Source: Streptomyces sp. CC53 (GTDB lineage: Bacteria; Actinomycetota; Actinomycetes; Streptomycetales; Streptomycetaceae). Taken from it: 38,534 bases of DNA. Within the stretch, counting starts at the first letter, position 1; every line of letters begins with the position of its first letter. This document shows, piece by piece, positions 12,121 through 20,763 of the stretch. The translations under genes were made by a program, and so were the position numbers. The stretch is taken from positions 1 to 38,534 of the forward strand of contig NZ_MKXB01000112.1 of the NCBI RefSeq assembly GCF_001865245.1, given 5' to 3'. The notes under the pieces are model-generated. The model was not told the origin of the DNA and did no database searches. It saw only the letters and a program-made list of their open reading frames with translations.

Positions 12121-12196
12121 GGGGCGGGGCGGCGGACTCGGGGCGGCGGCGTTCCCCGGTACGGGCAGGAGGGCCGGGTGCGCCCCCCTGCCGGCG

Positions 12197-12224
12197 CCCC
12201 CGGCGGAGGTGCTTCCGCCGGGGG
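12197..12224 (+). terminator. Terminator after the divIC-ppx operon
   Basis: CCCCCGGCGGA pairs perfectly with TCCGCCGGGGG (11 bp, 6-nt loop), about 75 bp after the ppx stop. Confidence 0.6.
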
Positions 12225-12682
12225 TCTCGCGGGCGGCGGCGGCCGTCCCGCCGGCCCCGTGTCCTGGGGTTCCGGCCGTGCACGGCCTCCCGTACGGGGG
12301 CCCGTCAGCCCTGTGGAGGGGGGCGTCGAACCCGGTCCGACGGCCTGTCGGAAAAGGTTCGTGAAGTTCTTCACAAGGAAAAGGGCCCCGAAGGGGGTCT
12401 CCGGGGCCGTGGAGGCCCTTGCGATCACCTGTCAGGGCCCTTTCACGCCCGTGTTCCGTAAGTGGAAGCGGGTTTCCAGCGGATGAACCGAAGGGCCCCT
12501 CCGGTGTTGCCAAGAGCTCTCCGGGCCAGTTCACAGGGGGTGAGGGGGAGGTGAACAACGTCTTCCGTCACACCGTGGTTCCCGGCCTGCGCCATGACAT
12601 CGGTCACGTGGGCGGCGCAGTGTAGCAGAGGTCTCGCCGGACCTTGTGAAGGGGCGCACGAGCGACCCCTCGGACGGGGGTG
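12225..12682 (+). other. Long ndh upstream region without a gene
   Basis: No credible coding frame. It holds a Rex-like operator (12359-12376) and short repeats of AAGGGCCCC near 12379 and 12488. The region 12350-12400 is purine-rich and locally less GC-rich. A distal promoter near the Rex-like site is plausible; I cannot place its hexamers. Confidence 0.5.
12359..12376 (+). promoter_or_regulatory. Rex-like redox operator upstream of ndh
   Basis: TCGTGAAGTTCTTCACAA matches the known Streptomyces Rex operator TTGTGAA-N4-TTCACAA at all but one fixed position. Rex represses respiratory genes when NADH/NAD+ is low, and ndh is an expected target. The site lies 320 bp upstream of the ndh start, so it should act on a distal promoter. 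Confidence 0.6.
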
Positions 12683-12688
12683 GATACT
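12683..12688 (+). promoter_or_regulatory. -10 element for leaderless ndh transcript
   Basis: GATACT is followed by a 7-nt spacer and ATG (12696), and there is no Shine-Dalgarno sequence. This indicates a proximal promoter giving a leaderless message, separate from the distal Rex-like site. Confidence 0.5.
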
Positions 12689-12695
12689 CGATGGC

Positions 12696-14075
12696 ATGAG
12701 CACCACGGAGCGTCCCAGGATCCTCGTAGTAGGCGGTGGGTACGTAGGCCTGTACGCAGCTCGCCGCATCCTGAAGAAGATGCGCTACGGCGAGGCGACC
12801 GTCACGGTCGTCGACCCGCGCTCGTACATGACGTACCAGCCCTTCCTCCCCGAAGCCGCCGCCGGCAGCATCTCGCCGCGGCACGTCGTCGTCCCGCTGC
12901 GACGCGTGCTGCCCAAGGCCGAGGTCCTCACCGGCCGGGTCACCACCATCGACCAGGACCGGAAGGTCGCGACGATCGCCCCCCTCGTGGGCGAGGCGTA
13001 CGAGCTGCCGTTCGACTACCTGGTCGTCGCGCTGGGCGCGGTCTCCCGCACCTTCCCGATCCCCGGCCTCGCCGAGCAGGGCATCGGCATGAAGGGCATC
13101 GAGGAGGCCATCGGCCTGCGCAACCACGTGCTGGAGCAGCTCGACAAGGCCGACTCGACCACCGACGAGGAGGTCCGCCGCAGGGCGCTGACCTTCGTCT
13201 TCGTCGGCGGTGGCTTCGCTGGTGCGGAGACCATCGGCGAGGTCGAGGACATGGCCCGCGACGCCGCCAAGTACTACAAGAACGTGTCCCGCGAGGACAT
13301 GCGCTTCGTCCTGGTGGACGCCGCCGACAAGATCCTCCCCGAGGTCGGCCCCAAGCTGGGCACGTGGGGCAGGGAGCACCTTGAGGGCCGCGGCATCGAG
13401 GTCTACCTCAACACCTCCATGGACTCCTGCGTCGACGGCCACGTGGTGCTGAAGAACGGCCTGGAGGTCGACTCCAACACCATCGTGTGGACCGCCGGCG
13501 TCAAGCCGAACCCGGCCCTGTCCCGCTTCGGCCTCCCGCTCGGCCCCCGCGGCCACGTCGACTGCGAGCCGACGCTCCAGGTCAAGGGCACCGACTACAT
13601 CTGGGCCGCGGGCGACAACGCCCAGGTCCCGGACCTCGTCGGCCGCAAGGCGGGCAACGAGAACGCCTGGTGCCCGCCGAACGCCCAGCACGCGCTGCGT
13701 CAGGCCAAGGTCCTCGGCGACAACGTGGTCTCCGGCATGCGGGGCTTCCCGCAGAAGGACTACGAGCACGCCAACAAGGGCGCCGTCGCGGGCCTCGGCC
13801 TGCACAAGGGCGTGGCGATGATCGTCATGGGCAAGATGAAGATCAAGCTCAAGGGCCGTCTCGCCTGGTACATGCACCGCGGCTACCACGGTCTGGCCAT
13901 GCCGACCTGGAACCGCAAGATCCGCATCTTCGCGGACTGGACGCTCGCGATGTTCCTGAAGCGCGAGGTCGTGTCGCTCGGCGCGATCGAGTCGCCGCGC
14001 GAGGAGTTCTACGAGGCGGCCAAGCCGGCGCCGGCGCCCGCGGCGTCGAAGCCGGAGAAGGCCAAGGCCTCCTGA
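12696..14075 (+). CDS. ndh: Type II NADH dehydrogenase
   Basis: 459 residues. Two Rossmann folds are seen: FAD-binding RILVVGGGYVGLYAAR (8-23) and NADH-binding TFVFVGGGFAGAETIGE (about 166-182). IVWTAGVKPNP (about 266) and IWAAGDNAQVPD near the FAD site follow. The C-terminal helices (RIFADWTLAMFLKREVVSLG) provide monotopic membrane attachment, then an Ala/Pro/Lys-rich tail. The enzyme passes electrons from NADH to menaquinone without proton pumping. The ATG at 12696 is preceded by GATACT, giving a leaderless transcript; the in-frame ATG 102 bp upstream is rejected because its extra residues look random. A Rex-like operator further upstream supports redox control. Confidence 0.93.
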   Translation: MSTTERPRILVVGGGYVGLYAARRILKKMRYGEATVTVVDPRSYMTYQPFLPEAAAGSISPRHVVVPLRRVLPKAEVLTGRVTTIDQDRKVATIAPLVGEAYELPFDYLVVALGAVSRTFPIPGLAEQGIGMKGIEEAIGLRNHVLEQLDKADSTTDEEVRRRALTFVFVGGGFAGAETIGEVEDMARDAAKYYKNVSREDMRFVLVDAADKILPEVGPKLGTWGREHLEGRGIEVYLNTSMDSCVDGHVVLKNGLEVDSNTIVWTAGVKPNPALSRFGLPLGPRGHVDCEPTLQVKGTDYIWAAGDNAQVPDLVGRKAGNENAWCPPNAQHALRQAKVLGDNVVSGMRGFPQKDYEHANKGAVAGLGLHKGVAMIVMGKMKIKLKGRLAWYMHRGYHGLAMPTWNRKIRIFADWTLAMFLKREVVSLGAIESPREEFYEAAKPAPAPAASKPEKAKAS

Positions 14076-14087
14076 CCCGGCCGTCCT

Positions 14088-14125
14088 GAAGGGCCGTCCG
14101 CCATCCGTGGTGCGGGCGGCCCTTC
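14088..14125 (+). terminator. Terminator after ndh
   Basis: GAAGGGCCGTCCGC pairs with GCGGGCGGCCCTTC (14 bp with one G-U pair, 10-nt loop), starting 12 bp after the ndh stop. Confidence 0.75.
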
Positions 14126-14495
14126 GGCGTACCCGCGCCCGATCCGGCGCCGCGGGCCCCTGACGCCGCCGGCCGGCCGGGGCACGGTGTCCGGAGGCGT
14201 GTGCGGGCGCACCCGGGCCGGACCCGCGGGGCCGCGCACCCCGGGCGCGTCGCGCCGCGGTGTGGGCGGTCTCCCCCGGTCAGGGCGGTCTCCCGGCAGG
14301 TGCGGGCGTCCCGTCCGCGGGCGCGCAGGCGTGCGCGCGGCGGCCGGGCGAGCCGGGCGTGCGGGGGCGCGGCGCTCCGGGGCGTGGCGCGCGGACGGCT
14401 GCGACTTTGCGTGGTTTGGGGACTGCTTTCCGTCGCCCCGGGGTGTTTTCGTGGTGCCGAGCATTTCCTGCGATGGCGTCATGGAGGTGTGCACC
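14126..14495 (+). other. Upstream region of the CFA-synthase-like gene
   Basis: No gene is supported; all frames give Arg/Pro/Gly-rich shadow peptides. The last 100 bp (14400-14495) is clearly less GC-rich, with T-rich runs near 14404-14456, and is the likely promoter. I could not assign hexamers. Confidence 0.5.
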
Positions 14496-15806
14496 ATGTC
14501 CGACACCGCTTCCCGGCTGGCCGCGCTCGCCGAGGACCTGACCGGCGTCCCGCTCCCCCTGCGGGTCCGGGCCTGGGACGGCAGCGAGGCGGGGCCGCCC
14601 GGCGGCGACGTGCCCGTCCTGGTCGTCCGCCACCGGCGCGCCCTGCGCCGGCTGCTGTGGAAGCCGGGTGAACTGGGCCTGGCCAGGGGCTGGGTCTCCG
14701 GTGACCTGGATGTCGAAGGCGACCTGTACGAGGCGCTGGACCGGCTCGCCGGCCCCGTGTGGGAGGGGCCGCACACCGCGCCGAGCGTGCGTGACCCGCG
14801 GGTCCGGGAGGCCGCCGCGGAACTGCTGCGGCTCGCCGGTCCGTGGCCGCCGCCCCCGCCGCCGGCCGAGGAGGTCCGGCGCCGCCGCGGCCCGCTGCAC
14901 ACCAGGGGGCGGGACCGGCGGGCGATCAGCCACCACTACGACGTCGGCAACGACTTCTACGCGCTCGTCCTGGGCCCGTCGATGGTGTACTCGTGCGCCT
15001 ACTGGTCGGAGGGCGGCACCCTGGAGACCGCCCAGCACGACAAGATGGAGCTGGTCTGCCGCAAGCTCGGCCTCCGGGACGGCGACCGGCTGCTCGACGT
15101 CGGCTGCGGCTGGGGCTCCCTGGCCCTGCACGCCGCCCGCCACCACGGCGCCGCCGTCACCGGTGTCACCCTCAGCACCGAGCAGGCCGGGTACGCCCGC
15201 AAGCGGATCGCCGAGGAGGGGCTCGCGGACCGGATCGAGATCCGCGTGCAGGACTACCGTGACGTCCGCGACGGCCCGTACGACGCGATCGCGTCGATCG
15301 GGATGGCCGAGCACGTCGGCGCGGTCGCCTACCGGCAGTACGCCGACACGCTGTACGGCCTGCTGAAGCCCGGCGGCCGGCTCCTCAACCACCAGATCTC
15401 CCGCCGCCCGGAGCCGGACGAACAGGCGTACCGCGTCGACCCGTTCATCGACGCGTACGTCTTCCCCGACGGGGAGCTCGCGCCCGTGGGGCGCACCACC
15501 ACGCTGCTGGAGGAGGCCGGTTTCGAGGTGCGGGACCTCGAAGCGCTCCGGGAGCACTACGCGCTGACGCTCCGCCGCTGGGTCGCCCGGCTGGAGGACC
15601 GCTGGGACGAGGCGGTACGCCTCACCTCGCCGGCCCGCGCCCGGGTCTGGCGGCTCTACATGGCGGCGTCGGCAGTGTCGTTCGAACGCGGCCGGATCGG
15701 CGTCAACCAGGTCCTCGCCGTGAAGACCCCCGCCGCCGGCCCCTCCGCCGGAGCCTCCCGCATGCCGCTGCGCAGCCGCGCCTGGGGCGGGGGCGGGGCT
15801 GCCTGA
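14496..15806 (+). CDS. Cyclopropane-fatty-acyl-phospholipid synthase family methyltransferase
   Basis: 436 residues. The N-terminal lipid-binding-like part (about 1-130) includes LWKPGELGLARGWVSGDLDVEGDL. HHYDVGNDFYALVLGPSMVYSCAYW (about 146-170) is the CFA synthase signature, and the SAM site LLDVGCGWGSLALHAA (about 199-214) and VTGVTLSTEQ follow. The enzyme should methylenate or methylate unsaturated acyl chains of membrane phospholipids from SAM. Streptomyces carries several paralogs, some making 10-methyl or other modified lipids, so the exact product is uncertain. GGAGG at 14483-14487 supports the ATG at 14496; ATG at 14481 overlaps that Shine-Dalgarno sequence. The gene faces the ABC transporter across about 350 bp. 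Confidence 0.85.
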   Translation: MSDTASRLAALAEDLTGVPLPLRVRAWDGSEAGPPGGDVPVLVVRHRRALRRLLWKPGELGLARGWVSGDLDVEGDLYEALDRLAGPVWEGPHTAPSVRDPRVREAAAELLRLAGPWPPPPPPAEEVRRRRGPLHTRGRDRRAISHHYDVGNDFYALVLGPSMVYSCAYWSEGGTLETAQHDKMELVCRKLGLRDGDRLLDVGCGWGSLALHAARHHGAAVTGVTLSTEQAGYARKRIAEEGLADRIEIRVQDYRDVRDGPYDAIASIGMAEHVGAVAYRQYADTLYGLLKPGGRLLNHQISRRPEPDEQAYRVDPFIDAYVFPDGELAPVGRTTTLLEEAGFEVRDLEALREHYALTLRRWVARLEDRWDEAVRLTSPARARVWRLYMAASAVSFERGRIGVNQVLAVKTPAAGPSAGASRMPLRSRAWGGGGAA

Positions 15807-16154
15807 CGGCGGGCCGCACGGGTGACGGCGTACGGCCCGGTGTGCCGGCGGGGGCATCGTCAAGGCCGCGCCGCCCCGGTGCGAGGCGGGCCGGGGGGCA
15901 GGACCGCGCCGCCCGGTGCGAGGGTGGTCCGCCGGTGTGACGGCTGGCCATCGGGAGGATCGCGCCGCCCCCGTGCGGCGGTGCTGCCCCGCCCCGGCCG
16001 GCAGCACGCTTCCGGTCCGCGGCGGCCGACGGCCGACGGGCGGAGGGCGGTGGCTCCGGAACCGTCACCGGCGCGCGGCCCGGACGGCACGAGGGCCGGG
16101 CTCCCGTGACGGGAACCCGGCCCTCGGCCCGGCGGGCGGGGGAGCGGGACGCGC
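15807..16154 (+). other. Convergent intergenic region with degenerate repeats
   Basis: No gene. Three imperfect copies of a CGCGCCGCCCCGGTGCGAGG-like unit occur near 15867, 15905 and 15960, followed by a strong bidirectional hairpin at 16091-16125. Confidence 0.5.
16091..16125. terminator. Bidirectional terminator between the CFA-like and ABC permease genes
   Basis: GAGGGCCGGG pairs with CCCGGCCCTC; after one mismatch, TCCC pairs with GGGA around a 5-nt loop. It lies 29 bp past the permease stop on the minus strand and can also serve the plus strand. Confidence 0.7.
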
Positions 16155-18686
16155 CTACTCCGCCTTGATCGCGCTCAGCATGTTCAGCTTGGCCGCACTG
16201 CGCGCCGGCCACATCGCGGCGAGGACGCCGACGAGTCCGGCCAGCACCAGGAAGATCCCGATGCGGCCCCAGGGGAGCACCAGGGCGTAGTCCGGGAGGC
16301 TGCCCTTGATGGTCTCGCCGATGGCCCAGCCGAGGAACGTGCCGAGACCGATGCCGACCACCGCGCCGAACAGCGAGATGACCACGGCCTCCAGACGCAC
16401 CATCCGCTTCACCCGGCGGCGGTCGAGGCCGATCGCCCGGAGCATGCCGATCTCCTGCTGGCGCTCGAAGACCGACATGGCCAGCGTGTTGACCACACCC
16501 AGCACGGCGATCAGCAGGGCCATCCCCAGCAGCCCGTACACGATGTTGAGCATCATGTTGATCATGCCGCCGATCTGGTCCCGGATGTCCTTCTTGTCCA
16601 GGACGGTCATCGCCGGGTTGTCGCCCAGCGCGCCGATCAGCGCCTTCTCGTTGGCCGCGGACTCGCCGCCGTCCATCTTCACGTAGATCTGCGGGATGTA
16701 CGGCTTCACGTCGTGCGGGTTGACGACGGAGGTGTCCACCACGACCGGCGAGAGCAGCTCGGAGTCCTCGTAGAGGGCCCCGACGGTCAGCTTGCCCTTC
16801 TTGTCGTCGTTGAAGGTGGCCTCCAGGGTGTCGCCGACCTTCCAGCCGCGGGCCTCCGCGGTCTTCTCGGCGACCGCGATCCGGCCCTGGGCGAGGGAGT
16901 CCAGGGAGCCGTCGACGATCTCGACGTGCAGCACCTGTCCGAGGGCGCCGGCGGTGACGGCGGACGCGGACGCGAAGTGGCCGTCCAGCTCCAGGTAGGC
17001 CGCCTGCTGCGGGGAGACCGCGGTGACGCCCGGCGCCTTCTCCAGGGCGGTCAGCGCCGACTGGTCGAGGAAGCCGCCGCCGGCCATCTGGACCATGTAG
17101 TCGGCCTTGATCTGGTCGGTGGTCATCCGGTCGATGGACTGGCCGACGGTGACACCGATCACCGACAGGCCGGTGACCAGGGTCAGCCCGATGGCGAGGG
17201 CGGAGGCGGTCGCGCCGGTGCGGCGCGGGTTGCGGACCGCGTTCAGCCCGGCGAGCCGGCCGGAGATGCCGAAGAGGCGGACGAACAGCGGGCGGATGAG
17301 CGCGATGACGGGCCGGGACAGCAGCGGGATCAGCACGATCATGCCGATGAGGGTGAAGAACGCGCCTCCGGCGATGAGCCAGCGGCCCGTGTCGCTGCCC
17401 TTGACGGCGCCCAGCACGACCAGGGCGGCGCCGAGCCCGGCGATGACCGCGCCGATGGTGTTGCGCACGACGAGCGAGCGCTGGCTCTGCGCGGCGTGCA
17501 TGCTGTTCATCGCGGCGACCGGCGGGATCTTCGCGGCGCGGCGGCCCGGCAGGTAGGCGGCCACCATCGTGATCAGGACACCGACGGCGACGGCGGCGAT
17601 GACGGGAGCGGCGGTGATCACCAGCGGACCGCCCGGCACCTTCAGGTCGAAGGCGGCCATGCCGCTGCGCAGCCCCACCGCGAGGCCCAGGCCCAGGGCG
17701 AAGCCGGCGGCGGCGGCGACGAGGCCGACGATCGCGGCCTCCATCAGCACCGACCGGGTGATCTGCTTGCGGGACGCGCCCACGGCCCGCATCAGCGCGA
17801 CCTCCTTGGTGCGCTGCGCGACGAGCATCGTGAAGGTGTTCGCGATGAGGAAGACACCGACGAAGAGCGCGATGCCGGCGAAGCCCAGCAGGATCTGGTT
17901 GAACGCGCCGAGTCCCTCCTCGATCTCCTTGGCCTGCTCGTCGGCGAGCGCCTGACCGGTCTTCGCCACGGCGTTGTCCGGCAGCAGCGGCAGGACCGCG
18001 TCGAGGATCTTCCCGTCGTCGGCGCCCTTGTCGGCGACGACGGTGACCTCCTCGAAGAAGCCGGGCTTGAGGAACAGCTTCTGGGCGGCCTCGGTGTCGA
18101 ACAGCACCAGGCTGCCGCCCGCGCTGACGGCACCGTCGTCGGTGGTGAAGACGCCCTGCAGGGTGTACTCCTTCACCGGCCCGTTGGTGGCGACCCGCAC
18201 GGAGTCGCCGACCTTGTACCCGCCGGCCTCGGCGGTCGCCTTGTCGAGCGCGATCCGGTCGGCCGCGGTCGGGCCGCCGCCTTCGACGAACGCGTACTGC
18301 GGGTCCTTGCCGTCCGCGCCGGGAGCGAAGTTCGAGCCCTTGTTGGACCAGCCGACGCCGATCAGCTTGCCGTCGCCGTCGGGTACGCCGGCGAAGCCCT
18401 GTACCCGGCCGGTGGCCGAGGCGACGCCGTCGAGGTCGCCGATCCTGCCGAGCGTGGCCTCGGATATGCCGGGCTCCTCCGTGGCGCTGTTGGGGTCGGC
18501 GTACGAGCTCACGGCGACGGCGACGTCGTCGTAGCTCTTGGCGGACTGGCTGCGGAAGGCGTTGTTGAGGGTGTCGGTGAAGACGAGGGTGCCGCTGACG
18601 AAGGCCACGCCGAGCATCACGGCGAGCACGGTCATCAGCAGCCTGGCCTTGTGCGCGAGCACATTGCGCAGGGCGGTACGGAACAT
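16155..18686 (-). CDS. FtsX-type ABC transporter permease (MacB/LolC-like)
   Basis: 843 residues with the duplicated layout of large actinobacterial FtsX permeases. An N-terminal helix (about 16-38, RLLMTVLAVMLGVAFVSGTL) precedes an extracytoplasmic MacB periplasmic-core-like domain (about 40-260). A first FtsX block of three helices follows (about 265-385), with a coupling segment AQRTKEVALMRAVGASRKQI. More helices near 410-480 and a second extracytoplasmic domain (about 515-700) lead to a second FtsX block (about 710-840) with FERQQEIGMLRAIGLDRRRV. Such mechanotransmission permeases move lipids, lipoproteins or peptides or regulate hydrolases rather than importing solutes. It follows its ATPase gene by about 85 bp. 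The substrate is unknown. Confidence 0.9.
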   Translation of the reverse strand: MFRTALRNVLAHKARLLMTVLAVMLGVAFVSGTLVFTDTLNNAFRSQSAKSYDDVAVAVSSYADPNSATEEPGISEATLGRIGDLDGVASATGRVQGFAGVPDGDGKLIGVGWSNKGSNFAPGADGKDPQYAFVEGGGPTAADRIALDKATAEAGGYKVGDSVRVATNGPVKEYTLQGVFTTDDGAVSAGGSLVLFDTEAAQKLFLKPGFFEEVTVVADKGADDGKILDAVLPLLPDNAVAKTGQALADEQAKEIEEGLGAFNQILLGFAGIALFVGVFLIANTFTMLVAQRTKEVALMRAVGASRKQITRSVLMEAAIVGLVAAAAGFALGLGLAVGLRSGMAAFDLKVPGGPLVITAAPVIAAVAVGVLITMVAAYLPGRRAAKIPPVAAMNSMHAAQSQRSLVVRNTIGAVIAGLGAALVVLGAVKGSDTGRWLIAGGAFFTLIGMIVLIPLLSRPVIALIRPLFVRLFGISGRLAGLNAVRNPRRTGATASALAIGLTLVTGLSVIGVTVGQSIDRMTTDQIKADYMVQMAGGGFLDQSALTALEKAPGVTAVSPQQAAYLELDGHFASASAVTAGALGQVLHVEIVDGSLDSLAQGRIAVAEKTAEARGWKVGDTLEATFNDDKKGKLTVGALYEDSELLSPVVVDTSVVNPHDVKPYIPQIYVKMDGGESAANEKALIGALGDNPAMTVLDKKDIRDQIGGMINMMLNIVYGLLGMALLIAVLGVVNTLAMSVFERQQEIGMLRAIGLDRRRVKRMVRLEAVVISLFGAVVGIGLGTFLGWAIGETIKGSLPDYALVLPWGRIGIFLVLAGLVGVLAAMWPARSAAKLNMLSAIKAE

Positions 18687-18772
18687 GGTTACGGGTCCTG
18701 GGGTGGGTGGCGGGGTCCGGGTGTGTGCGGGGGTGGCGCGTACGGCTCGGCGCGGTGGCCGGCCCTTACGGC

Positions 18773-19546
18773 TCAGCTCGTGCGGCCCTTGGTGTCGAAC
18801 TCCTTCATGCGGTCCAGCACCCCGTCCGCCGTGGGCCGCAGCATCTCGTCGACGATCCGGCCGTCCGCCAGGAAGATCACGCGGTCCGCGTACGACGCGG
18901 CCACCGGGTCGTGGGTCACCATCACGACCGTCTGCCCCAGCTCCCGCACCGAGTTGCGCAGGAAGCCCAGCACCTCCGCGCCGGAGCGCGAGTCCAGGTT
19001 GCCGGTCGGCTCGTCACCGAAGATGATCTCCGGTCGGGAGGCGAGGGCCCGCGCCACGGCGACGCGCTGCTGCTGGCCCCCGGAGAGCTGCGCCGGGCGG
19101 TGGCTCAGCCGGCCGGACAGGCCCACCATGTCGATGACCCGGTCCATCCACTCCCGGTCCGGCTTGCGGCCCGCGATGTCCATCGGGAGGGTGATGTTCT
19201 CCAGCGCGGTCAGCGTCGGCAGCAGGTTGAACGCCTGGAAGATGAAGCCGATCTTGTCCCGGCGCAGCTGGGTGAGCTGCTTGTCCTTCAGGGTCCCCAG
19301 CTCGGTGTCGCCGATGCGCACCGAACCGGAGGTGAAGCTGTCCAGGCCGGCCACGCAGTGCATCAGCGTCGACTTGCCGGAGCCGGACGGGCCCATGATC
19401 GCGGTGAACTCGCCCTGCGGGAACTCCACCGTGACGCGGTCGAGAGCGACCACCCGGGTCTCCCCCTCTCCGTAGACCTTGCTCAGATCCTGGGCGCGGG
19501 CGGCCACCGAGGTCGCGGCGCGGGGGGCGGTCGAGGTGGGGATCAC
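18773..19546 (-). CDS. ABC transporter ATP-binding protein (MacB/LolD family)
   Basis: 257 residues with a complete ATPase: Walker A GPSGSGKST (52-60), Q-loop IFQAFNLLP (102-110), signature LSGGQQQR (154-161), Walker B IIFGDEPTG (about 174-182) and switch His in MVTHD (about 209-213). The LolD/MacB type is clear from the QAFNLLPTLTALEN segment, and the partner is the FtsX permease downstream. I chose GTG at 19546 because AGGAG lies 7 nt upstream; the in-frame ATG at 19567 has no good ribosome-binding site and would add seven residues. The gene is transcribed away from bldA. Confidence 0.92.
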   Translation of the reverse strand: MIPTSTAPRAATSVAARAQDLSKVYGEGETRVVALDRVTVEFPQGEFTAIMGPSGSGKSTLMHCVAGLDSFTSGSVRIGDTELGTLKDKQLTQLRRDKIGFIFQAFNLLPTLTALENITLPMDIAGRKPDREWMDRVIDMVGLSGRLSHRPAQLSGGQQQRVAVARALASRPEIIFGDEPTGNLDSRSGAEVLGFLRNSVRELGQTVVMVTHDPVAASYADRVIFLADGRIVDEMLRPTADGVLDRMKEFDTKGRTS

Positions 19547-19567
19547 GAGGGGGCTCCTGTCACACAT

Positions 19568-19935
19568 GGCGTTCTTCGAGGACGTGTTCCATCGTCCGCG
19601 CCGGAACCCCGCCGCACGTCCGCCCCCGTGCCCGTTCCCGGGGCCGACTGGAGTCGGACCGCGGGGTGGCGGTCTCCTCCTGAGGTATGACGGTCACCCT
19701 GAGACCCGGCGCCGACGGCCCCCCGTCGGGACGCGCCGTGACGGACGGCGACTTTCCGTCATTCCCCGGGGGCGGGATGTGCGGCCGCGAACCCCGCGCC
19801 GCTGCTGCGCAACGCCCCCTGGGGGTGCTGACGCCCCCTCAGACCTCAATAAAATAAGACAACATCGAGCCGTAAGTCCGCTGTTCGGGGGACCTCACCC
19901 GGATAGGCTCGTGTGCTGACGCGGAGCCGCGCGTA
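19568..19935 (+). other. Intergenic region between ABC ATPase and bldA
   Basis: No gene. An unusually AT-rich stretch for this genome lies at 19846-19866 (AATAAAATAAGACAACAT core). The divergent promoters of the ABC operon and bldA must both lie here. Confidence 0.5.
19904..19909 (+). promoter_or_regulatory. Predicted -10 of the bldA promoter
   Basis: TAGGCT lies 26 bp before the mature tRNA 5' end, a suitable distance for a short leader removed by RNase P. A weak -35 (TGTTCG-like) is about 17 bp upstream. Confidence 0.45.
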
Positions 19936-20016
19936 GCCCGGGTGGTGGAATGCAGACACGGCGAGCTTAAACCTCGCTGGCCTCTGGCCGTGCCGGTTCG
20001 AGTCCGGCTCCGGGCA
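19936..20016 (+). tRNA. bldA: tRNA-Leu(UAA), the TTA-codon tRNA bldA
   Basis: The acceptor stem GCCCGGG pairs with TCCGGGC and the discriminator is A. The D-arm region TGGTGGAATGCAGACAC contains the class II GG pattern. The anticodon arm GCGAG-CTTAAAC-CTCGC gives anticodon TAA. A variable arm GGCC-TCT-GGCC and T-arm GCCGG-TTCGAGT-CCGGC follow. No CCA is encoded, which is common in Streptomyces. TTA codons are very rare in this genus and confined largely to developmental, regulatory and antibiotic genes, so this tRNA acts as a developmental switch. The body of the gene matches my memory of S. coelicolor bldA closely, differing mainly in the variable arm. Confidence 0.96.
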
Positions 20017-20220
20017 CTTCACTCGCGTAGGGGCCGTGACCCTCGCGAACGGCACGTCCGCCCGCGCGTCTCCCGTCCGCGCCACGGCCCTCGCGCCTGC
20101 CCGCCCTCGTCGGCCGGCCGCGGAACCGTCCCATCCCCGCACCCGCGACGCGCCTCCGCGTCGCGGCCCCTGACGCACAGCCTGCGCGTGCCGCCGGCGC
20201 GTGGGCCCCGGCATCACGCC

Positions 20221-20763
20221 TCACTCATCGTCGGACACCCTCTTCCAGGGCGCGCAACCCTGGGTCTGAAACGCCTTGTCGCCGGGCAGCACCGTCACGG
20301 TGGCCGGCCCCTGCCCGGCGTTCCCGGCAATGATGTCCTCCGCCGCGCCCGTCGTCCCCTTGAGCCGGAACCAGGAACAGAAGCCGGTGGCGGCGTCCGC
20401 CGGGCCGCTGCTCCGGTACACGCCTGGTGCCATGTCCTCGCCGATCAGGAACGTGCCGTCGCCGGGGATCTCACTGCTCGGGATGCCGGAGGCAGACGCG
20501 GGTGTGTCCGGGGGCCGCGCGGCCGCGGTGGCCGGTGGTGACGCGGTGGCGGTCACCGTGGCCGTCACGGTCGTGCCGGCCTCGGGCGTTCCGTCGCCAC
20601 CAGGGGCGGCGAGGAGGCCGACGAGCAGTCCGGCCCCCAAACCGACCAGGGCCGCCGCACCGTGGGTGACCGCCGTGCGGGCGGGGCGGGACGGGGGCGG
20701 CGTCCCCGGTTGGGGGCGGACGGGGCCGGCGGGTGGGCCCGGTGGGGGGTGGTCGGGGGTCAT
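20221..20763 (-). CDS. Membrane-anchored secreted protein of unknown function
   Basis: 180 residues. A Pro-rich cytoplasmic N-terminus (about 1-30) precedes one membrane helix (about 31-55, AAALVGLGAGLLVGLLAAP), then a Thr/Ala/Pro-rich linker. The C-terminal domain (about 100-180) has the pattern DGTFLIGEDMAPGVYRS, one Cys in FCSWFRL, DIIAGNAGQGPATVTVLPGDKAF and a second Cys in QGCAPW. This small disulphide-type beta domain is common in actinobacterial exported proteins and has no known role. The ATG at 20763 has a GGAGG about 13 nt upstream, somewhat far. Upstream in-frame sequence is Arg/Pro-rich and is rejected. Confidence 0.72.
   Translation of the reverse strand: MTPDHPPPGPPAGPVRPQPGTPPPSRPARTAVTHGAAALVGLGAGLLVGLLAAPGGDGTPEAGTTVTATVTATASPPATAAARPPDTPASASGIPSSEIPGDGTFLIGEDMAPGVYRSSGPADAATGFCSWFRLKGTTGAAEDIIAGNAGQGPATVTVLPGDKAFQTQGCAPWKRVSDDE

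Noticed and set aside
15867..15980. Possible interspersed repeat element between the CFA-like gene and the ABC permease
   Set aside because: The three copies are short and imperfect and lie in very GC-rich DNA where such matches arise by chance; only noted with the intergenic region.
19846..20220. Minus-strand frames overlapping bldA
   Set aside because: They overlap a clear tRNA and read as Arg/Ala-rich shadow.
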